Below are positions 56,895 through 64,000 of a stretch of DNA of 64,000 bases, piece after piece. Origin of the DNA: Romanomermis culicivorax (Eukaryota > Nematoda > Enoplea > Mermithida > Mermithidae); assembly GCA_963922205.1 (NCBI GenBank), contig CAWUHX010000167.1:372001-436000 (forward strand), given 5' to 3'. The position numbers and the translations under genes were made by a program. Below the pieces are notes generated by a model that was not told where the DNA came from, searched no databases, and worked only from the letters and a program-made list of their open reading frames with translations. Within the stretch, counting starts at the first letter, position 1. Every line of letters starts with the position of its first letter.

Positions 56895-57141
56895 TAGTCT
56901 GTTTTTTATAAATTGCTCCCAAATAGAAAAGTGACACAAATCAGTACTGTCGCCAAAATCGTTTACATAGAGCTTTTACCATAAAATTTTTCACTCGAAA
57001 AATTGTTAAAGGTGAGCTCAGTATGCTCAGAAATTTCCGGACCTATATGATATATTGCTCGTCAGAAAATCATGAAAAGGTGAAATACTACTTGCTTTCC
57101 ACTCGTATTATTTAGAAGCATTTCAAGAAAAACAGACTATA
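56893..57141. mobile_element. Mariner-like MITE, family A, tandem with the previous copy
   Basis: Starts TATAGTCTG using the terminal TA of the preceding copy and ends AAAAACAGACTATA. Direct abutment sharing TA is what insertion into the flanking TA target of an existing copy would leave. Confidence 0.8.
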
Positions 57142-58212
57142 GATACCTTAACAGAAAATTTCTCATGTAGTTCAACGTCATTGACTTCCTGGGGCAGATT
57201 ACACTTAAGTTGTTTAAGGTCGAACTCGAGATTATCTCGACTAAAAAAAATGAAACCTCGGTTTCAGCAGTTTCACTAAGGTAGAGATCGTCTTGAGCTC
57301 GAGATGTTGAGTTTCATTAACATTTCTCATTTAATCCTGATCCTGTAGTCGGCTTCAACCACACACAAAAGCTAATCTTCCTAGTCTGAACTTTTTTGTT
57401 TTTTTGTTACCGTTGATTGTTAAAAATGAATTTTTTGCGTTATCGATTGATAAATCGATATATTAAGACACGATTTCTGAGAGATTCTACCTTCTGCTCC
57501 ATTGACCTATGATAAGTTGAAAATTAATAATATCTTGAAAAAAGATATTTTGGGTAGTTTTACACGCTGAGTATCGTGGTAGCATTTATTTGGCATAAAA
57601 ATCAAAGTTCACGTAGCTACAGTATCACAAATTTAGGAATTTTTACAATTTTTAATATTTTCCAGTCTGTATACGTGTTTCAAAGTATCCGAGCTCATAA
57701 AAGGGATTACTCCGTAGCCAAATATCCATTACATGCAGAAGACAGTGCTCTATATTCAGGTATGAAAAAGTATTTTCAATCCCTTACTTTACACCTTTTA
57801 TGCTGTTTTAAAGTGTCGAAAAGTAAGTCGAAATGAAATGAAAAAGTCAATTCGAGCCTTACTTGGGCACTTTCCCATAGGATGCCGCAGAATTTTTTTC
57901 TTGATTTCTGTAGCCACTAATGTCTGACATATTGTGTTAAAATTTCAATCAAACTAATGTACCGTTTTGGGAGCTTTAGATGTCCGCACATTCTGAAAGT
58001 TGATACAAAAATGATGTTTAGCGCCACTAAATATGTCATTAACGAGATGGCTTGCAAGAGCACTGAAAAATACCAAAAATAGATCAATTTTCAAATTTTG
58101 GCACACTGTAGCGGCGTGAATTTTCGTTTTCAAGCATAACCAATGATACCATGGAACTCAGCGCATGAAATTACTCAAAATATTTCATTTTGAGATATGA
58201 TTAATTTTCAAC

Positions 58213-58300
58213 TTATCATAGGGAAAGTAGAATCCTTCAGAAATCGTGTACTTATCATAGGGAAAGTAGAAACCTTCAGAAATCGTTCAGAAATCGTCGT
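58213..58300. repeat. About 40-bp tandem duplication
   Basis: ACTTATCATAGGGAAAGTAG...CCTTCAGAAATCGT is present twice, with a further short copy of TTCAGAAATCG. Confidence 0.85.
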
Positions 58301-58439
58301 TTTAAGAAACGTGAAAGAAATTTTCAGGATAGGACAAATCAGTTGAATTTTATGAGTGGTGCGGAATTATAAGGTCGTTACTTTTTCAACCTTTTTTTTA
58401 ATTTTTGCGTGTACACCTATCCATTTTCTTATAGCCGGA

Positions 58440-58752
58440 AAGGCAGGCTTTACAAGACTATACCGTCATATAAGTGCCAACCTTATATGAGACGTGCTCT
58501 TTGACGAGCAGGAATTGATCGGCCACCTACCTCAAAGTGGAATAGGCCCACCTCCTAATTCGCGGCACTATCGCCAACATGCTAGCTGGGCTGAGTAGAC
58601 CCCGGCAAGCAGCGTTCCAAGCTCACGTACACAATTTATCTACCTCGAGAGGATGAAAGGCTATGTCTGCCCGGGCCAGCTACCAGAAATTCAATTTCGG
58701 GTTACACCTGGAATCGAACCTGGTTCTTGAGACCAGCAGTCAGACGGCCCTA
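58440..58752 (-). mobile_element. tRNA-derived SINE with a conserved-looking core
   Basis: On the minus strand the head contains a perfect B box GGTTCGATTCC near 58709-58722 within tRNA-like sequence. The A box is not clear, so the 5' end may be truncated. Downstream, CTTTCATCCTCTCGAGGT then AGATAAATTGTGTAC resembles, from memory, the TTTCATCCTTTCGGGGTCGA core shared by cephalopod and other animal SINEs. No transposition protein, as expected. Confidence 0.6.
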
Positions 58753-59874
58753 CTTCTTCAACTTGGTTCTAACGTACAAATGGTGAAATAATCAATAAAT
58801 GTAACCGGAGAAGAAAATAAAATATTTCAAATTTCTGGCCTTATTTTTGCACATTTTATTGTGTCCTGTCATCCAGCCGTTACCTTTTCATGTAATACGA
58901 GCATGTGTACCCATGTTTCACATTTTTTCACATCATTTTCCAAAAAAACATCCCTCATTGGTTTTTTTTCAGTTTTACAGTTTTTCTAACATGTCCGTTC
59001 ATATAACATAAATGACATGCCACATTTTACGTGTTTTTATTTTTACGATCGAGCTCAGCCTTAAACTTCAGGTTCAGCTAATCCCGAGCTCGAACTTTTT
59101 AGTGAAACCCGAAAAAGATGAAACCGACGTTGCGCTCAGCTGAAACTCAATTTCAAGCACTTAATGCCGATGTCGGAATGATTATCAGTTTTAGTTAGTG
59201 AAACCGGCCCCTGGATAATTTTCAGGAAAATTTTCTTCACCACGCCTTCAAAGAAGATTGCGAACTCGCAGATTTCAATTGTTTCCTTAATTTTGTAAAA
59301 CTAACGGCTCTATATATATCAGAATGACCGAAAAAGCTCAAAAACACATCGCTAACGCATATATGGTTCTTTTTAAGTGAAAAAACGAATCAAGGAAAAC
59401 CGTGTACAAAGTTGGCAATTATGGAGTTAAGGGAACCAGCTGATACCGAAAATGCCATGGGTATTCCATGCAATCAAATATATTAATTATAAAAGATTAA
59501 GTGTGTACTATTGGTCGCTTTTCTAGTTCTATTTAATGTGGCCAATATTCGGGATTTTCCTGATCGTTGCTATTTTGGATTCAAAAACTTATATTTGGTC
59601 ACGGCAGCAGTTCCTGAAGCTATTAGGTGTACACATCTTCCGAAACGTTTTATGGCACTGTAGTCACTTTGTTATGCTTTTACTTTTAAGATTTTCATCA
59701 TTATTACAATGTATGCTTTGCGTTATATGGATTTCATCATTATTCCGCCTTTTGTTCTGAAAAACTTTTCACGTTATTGTAATCAATATAATCGATTTAC
59801 CGAAAAAATCGATTTTGCCATAATTCGTAACAAATGTAAATTTTGGGAGAAATTTATAAAATGAACATTCTTAT

Positions 59875-60030
59875 CTTATTCAGCGAGATAAACAACGTCA
59901 AAAAGATAAATAAAAGATAAAGATGAACTTTTGAAAACAAAAAGATAAAGATAAGATAAAGATGGGAAAATAGCAAGATAAAGATAAAAATATATTTTAT
60001 CTTGTAAAAAAAGATACAAAAAGATATCTT
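59875..60030. repeat. GATAAA-rich simple repeat
   Basis: Imperfect runs of AAAGATAAAGATAAGATAAAGATG on the plus strand. The minus-strand ORF over it is low-complexity and not a gene. Confidence 0.85.
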
Positions 60031-60976
60031 TCTGAACACTACGTGTATCCTTATTGTACTTCCGAAATATTGAAACATTTTTTTCTTCTCATTTTTGACA
60101 GTTTAAACTTCCTTGCAGTGTGTAAAATGTTCATTTGTAAGACAATTAGTGCATCAAACTATAGTCCGTTTAGACAAGGGCCACCTAGAAAATGCAGTGA
60201 CTTCTGAGTGATTTCCCTGAGTATGCCTTCTTCTGAGCTGTGCAGCTCCCCAAATAGTACAAAAATCGTGAGGAAAATTTTACTAATACAGTAAAGATAC
60301 ATGCTATAAAATAAGAAAATAAAATTCTGCGGCATCCGATGATAAGGTGCTCAGGAGTGCTCTTAAACAAAATTTTTCTAGTTTTGACGGCTCATTTTCG
60401 ACATTTTGAACTGTCTTAAAACACAATCTAGGATTTAGGTGGAGGTAAAATCAGATTTTTTCTTTGACATCAATTATTCCAACGGCAAAGTAAATGCGAA
60501 TTACTACACATGTACTATAAATGTATATTTCTTCTGTGCCCTGTAGTTGTAAACTTTGCCGATTTCATACTTTCAAATCAGCTATGCAGTACATTTTCAA
60601 AACTTATGTGGATACCCTAAAGGTATTTTTCTCAAACTGATCACAAAGTCCCAAAAATTCTTCTCAATAACAATAATTTTAAAAATGTACCCAACGACTC
60701 ATTCCCTTCAATTTGGCGTAACAAAATGGCAAATTTTGAAGCACCGTAGCATTTCGGCATAATTCAGAATTCATAATTCAGAATCAGAATCAAGCCGAAA
60801 AATGACACTTTCAATGCATGATTTTGAAGTCATTGCGATTCTCGCTTTGCGTCTGTTGCCGGTAAGTTGATAGACCATGATTATTCCGATGAGAAAATGT
60901 GCCCTTACTGCGTATACTTTTATTTACATAAAATTTCATTATTGAAGCAAGTTTCACTTAGACCGTTAAATCTTAC

Positions 60977-61266
60977 CAAATTCGGAAATAGTACCGAAAT
61001 TTGAAAATGATCACCGATTTTAACGTTCCACGATGGATCACCAGTGCTGTTGGTCACAAAGTCGTACACAACGCCTCCTTTGACGAAGAATTGTGGTCGG
61101 TTCTTCACAAACGTCCAAAAGAAAGGCTCGCCCTCGAAAATAATTTTCAGTCGACATAGCGTTTGCATGGCTTGTTGAGAGATTAACCGAGCCGTCACGG
61201 TTTCTAAACTCGATTTGGACAGATTTTCGCTATCGACGATGTCGAGTAAAGCGGCTCGACGATAAT
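60977..61266 (-). CDS. Internal exon of an unidentified protein
   Basis: 290 nt between a TTTTTTAG acceptor and a GTAAGA donor, open in one frame (entry phase 1, exit phase 0). Codon use resembles the modular gene's exons. It codes for RRAALLDIVDSENLSKSS, LISQQAMQTLCRLKII, FFWTFVKNRPQFFVKGG and a potential glycosylation site NSTG. I do not recognise the family. It may belong to the same gene as the exon at 55687-55991, but their phases do not match directly, so a further exon would be needed. Confidence 0.6.
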
Positions 61267-61544
61267 CTAAAAAATTGCCTCTGATGCAATGAAAAATCTA
61301 TGAGCCCGGTTTCACCAAAAAGATTTATATAAGCCCCAGCCGAGCAGCGAGCTGTAGTGCCACAGCTTAACTTTTTGGATATGTTTTGTGTGTATAGCTA
61401 CAGCGGCAGCACCTTAACAGCAGTGGTATAACACATAGCGTTTAGCTAGAGACCTCAGCTAAAGCTCAAGTCCCTTTGATAAAATTGATACACTTTAATA
61501 AGGAAAATAATTCCGAAAATTTTTTATCAGGCGGAACAGTATTG

Positions 61545-61750
61545 ACTGTTAATCACGGGGTAAATCACGGGGCAAATGAAGGGATATTTGGGAGGCTAAA
61601 CTTGAGGCTAAATGTCGGCTCAAATCTCGGGCCAAATAATAGGTTAAAGTCGAGGTAAAATCTTGAGGCGACGTTAGGACTGAGTGGCAGGCTAAACCCG
61701 CGGTCAAAATGTGGGACAAACTGTATCTAAGCAGCGGGCTAAACAAAATA
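61545..61750. repeat. Degenerate minisatellite
   Basis: Loose repeats of about 14-17 bp, of the type GGSYTAAAYYNSRGG, give runs of GGCTAAA, GGTAAA, GGCAAA and GGTCAAA. ORFs on both strands here are by-products. Confidence 0.6.
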
Positions 61751-61802
61751 TAGCTCACCACCGTATGAAGAAAGATGGGCGAAGCTAAATTGTGAAATTT
61801 TT

Positions 61803-61987
61803 CAGTGAAAATTCAACTTACCGAACCTGCACAGTGGTGGGCTGATAAGAAAATATTGTTTCAAATGACTGGATTTACTGTAGATCTTCTAGACGAGGTA
61901 CTGGATGAAGATTGGCGAGAAGATCAAGTTCAGAGACACTTAATTAGAAATAGAAAAGAGCCGTTCCAAATGTATGGCTATATCTAG
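61803..61987 (+). CDS. Orphan terminal exon-like ORF
   Basis: An ATTTTTCAG acceptor-like site at 61796-61804 precedes an ORF (MKIQLTEPAQWWADKKILF, VDLLDEVLDEDWREDQVQRH) ending YGYI at TAG. Composition is protein-like and acidic, but no family or partner exon is recognised. Confidence 0.3.
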
Positions 61988-62494
61988 TTCGAATTACGAT
62001 ATCAATTTGGAAAACAGAAGTGGTTATACACCCATGAGGGTACACAAAATATATCCAAGTTATAATGATAGGCTCGACAAAGGCCGCTTATAACGTGCGG
62101 GACAATACAGGGTGGTGTAGAATACAAAGGCGAGCATGAAATTCTATCCGAATTCGTATGATACGCTATGTGATACAGAGGGCGTAGATCATAATATGTA
62201 TAATTCCACATTACTGTAGGAAGTATGGTCACCTGGCAAAATTTTACATCACTATAGAATGTACGGTAAAAGCAGGTAAAACCGATGATTGAACCCCAGG
62301 ATGTTGAATATACAGGACGTTCGATGTCGACTAAGTTAATTAGCTAACCAATTTAATATAAAAATGCTGAAGTTAGCTCGAGGCGAGCAAAAATTAAAAA
62401 AAGCAGTCAACCAATACATTGACAATTAACTAAAAAATGATTTTCTCATGTAAAAATTGTTTAAAATTTGCAAAATTGTACAAATTTTCATACA

Positions 62495-62850
62495 AAAACC
62501 CTTAAACTATTGGGACATAGGCGTTTTAAAACCTTTGGGGTCTTAAGGTTTTAGGATATTGCATAATTTTTTATGCATAAAACCCTAAAACCCCAAGTTT
62601 TCTGATATGAACATCTTTAAGTTTTTAGGGCTTTAGGGTTTTATGTATAAAGAATTATGTAAAACCGTAAAACCTGTAGGGTGCCGTGTGTTTTTTGAAG
62701 TTTGAAATTAATTTCTCACTTGTAAACTTTGTAAACTTCTCACTTTTTAAAACTTTTATACTTTAACGTTTTACATAATTTTTGATGTATAAAAGCGTAA
62801 CAACTTTAAAAATATGTAAAAACTTAGGGTTTTAGGGCTTTACGCATAAA
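62495..62850. repeat. Cluster of TTTTAGGG-like motifs in both orientations
   Basis: Repeated TTAGGGTTTTAGGGCTTTA, GGGCTTTAGGGTTTTA, ATAAAACCCTAAAACCCC and AAAACCCTT segments are interspersed with T-rich DNA. Mixed orientation could form hairpins. It is not a clean telomeric array. Confidence 0.6.
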
Positions 62851-63380
62851 AAATTTACAAAAAATCAGAATTTTAAAATTTATTGTTTTCATTTTGAAAG
62901 TGTCAAGGGATTACATACAAAGAATAAGTTTTACAAATTAAAATTTTATATTTTGTACGTATGTTTTATATATGAAACTGTTGGAACTTTTAAAATTTTT
63001 ATAAAAGTTTTTAAAATTCATGAATACTTTTAAAATTTAGTATGTTAAAGTTTTTGGACAACAAAATTAGCATTCCAAACAAATGAAATTGCGTTTCAAA
63101 GAAAAAATCTTCATGGAAATTAAATAAACTCATGTCCTGAGCAAATAAAATGGTATCCCAAATGAAATATTGTATGATAAATTGGTACAGATTTTTTAGG
63201 TAAATTTTTTCCATACATAAGACATTACAATCGTACAGATTTGAATCACAGCCGATTCATAAACCGACCATCCTATGACTTGTGAAACTATAAAAATGAG
63301 TACAATTTCTAGTAAACCTGTACTCTGGAGAGTGCATAATGACCAACTGTAAAATTGCCTGGAAATTGAAATTGGACATC

Positions 63381-63629
63381 TATGCTCCGTTTTTCTTGGA
63401 ATGCCTCTAAATTATAAAAGTGGAAAGCAAGTACTATTATAGTTTTTTTACAATTTCTGCTGAACCGTTCGTCACGTGAGAATGAAAATTTGTGAGCTTA
63501 TTCAATCGATCTTTAACCATTTTTTGAATGAAAAATCTTAATGTGAAAGCTTTGTGTACTCAATTTTAACGACATAGTTGATTTTTGTTCTTTTTTAATC
63601 TAGAAGCATTTCATAAAAAACAAACTATA
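63381..63629. mobile_element. Mariner-like MITE, family A
   Basis: Close relative of the 33378 copy (TATAAAAGTGGAAAGCAAGTACTAT shared). Left end degenerate, right end ATAAAAAACAAACTATA intact. Confidence 0.75.
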
Positions 63630-64000
63630 GTATCATATCATTGGTGGTGCGGTAGCGACAACCTATAATATACTTGGAGCCCCAAGTTCGCGCCCCCCCC
63701 CCTTTAGAGCCAAAACGGTAAGAGTAACTTTAGGTTGTTTCATAATTCCCGACTTATGGACAAACTATGGGGGGGCATGTCATCATTTGACCTTCATCTG
63801 CGAATGGTGCTCGGTGAAGCCCCAAAAACATGCGAAAAACGACCTTTTTTGGGGTTTTTAGTTCCAGCATGCCCCACATTGCGTGTAGCATTCCCGAGTT
63901 CGATACTTCGTCCCATGCATCTACCCGGTGTCCCTCAGATTATACTTTTTTCTTTTTTGAAAATATGGCCTCAATCTAAATATACCACGGCCCAAAGTCC
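63630..64000. other. Window end, non-coding
   Basis: Contains a poly-C run and short GC-rich segments (CATGCCCCACATTG). Nothing supportable as a gene. Confidence 0.4.

Larger units (their letters stand above)
57188..59214. mobile_element. Possible non-autonomous hAT-like element
   Basis: The left end CCTGGGGCAGATTACACTTAAG and the right end TTAGTGAAACCGGCCCCTGG are imperfect inverted repeats of the CAGGGGCCGGTTTCAC type. No target duplication and no transposase. The ends may belong to different insertions. Confidence 0.3.

Noticed and set aside
55687..61266. A two-exon gene made by joining 60977-61266 directly to 55687-55991
   Set aside because: Exit phase 0 and entry phase 1 do not match. 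At least one more exon is needed, and a candidate near 56050-56180 has unsuitable phases.
62495..62850. Interstitial telomere array
   Set aside because: Motifs are irregular, in both orientations and mixed with T-rich DNA.

Overview
This is animal nuclear DNA, AT-rich and dense in repeats. Host genes are split into many small exons with short GT-AG introns (several of 45-63 nt). Nematode is my best guess. Two 12-cysteine modules match the nematode-rich DUF19 (T20D4.11-like) pattern, there is a one-peptide PLRF-amide (FLP-like) precursor, and a splice acceptor sits about 10 nt upstream of one start codon, as expected for a trans-spliced leader. None of this is decisive.

Layout. (1) 1-20.4 kb, minus strand: one large secreted modular protein gene. 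I reconstructed 20 exons whose splice phases agree throughout. The order is signal peptide, DUF19-like module, follistatin/Kazal domain, second DUF19-like module, linker, two EGF, a C-type lectin domain, a linker, eleven EGF, then half of a second lectin domain at the window edge. Its introns hold MITEs, a fold-back element, a diverged solo LTR and a broken capsid-like remnant. (2) 21.7 kb, minus: a 76-residue RFamide neuropeptide precursor. (3) 22-26 kb: non-coding repeats, including a tRNA-derived piece and palindromic tandem repeats. (4) 26.4-32.2 kb, minus: a decayed Helitron (HUH Rep plus PIF1-like helicase) with frameshifts and stops. (5) 33,988-48,690, plus: a 14.7 kb Ty3/Gypsy-type LTR retrotransposon with 611-bp LTRs about 99.5% identical and a 4-bp target duplication. 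Besides gag and pol it carries a long extra region downstream of integrase. That region looks like a spliced ORF encoding a DEDDy (RNase D-like) 3'-5' exonuclease domain, running into a very long charged, coiled-coil and RGG-rich region. (6) 48.9-54.5 kb, plus: a decayed L1/Tx1-like LINE split by a 1.13 kb Harbinger-like element with a TAA target duplication. (7) 55-64 kb: mostly repeats (tandem mariner-like MITEs, a SINE, minisatellites), two minus-strand exons of an unidentified gene and a small orphan exon on plus.

The most unusual item is the Gypsy-type element with an exonuclease-like ORF. Its pol has several lesions (a protease Asp replaced by Gln, a frameshift inside protease, a stop at the Tyr of the YIDD motif, another stop before integrase) although its LTRs are nearly identical. 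It was therefore probably mobilised in trans, or its genes use recoding that I cannot show. Splice sites, domain names and family assignments come from reading the sequence; no database search was run.
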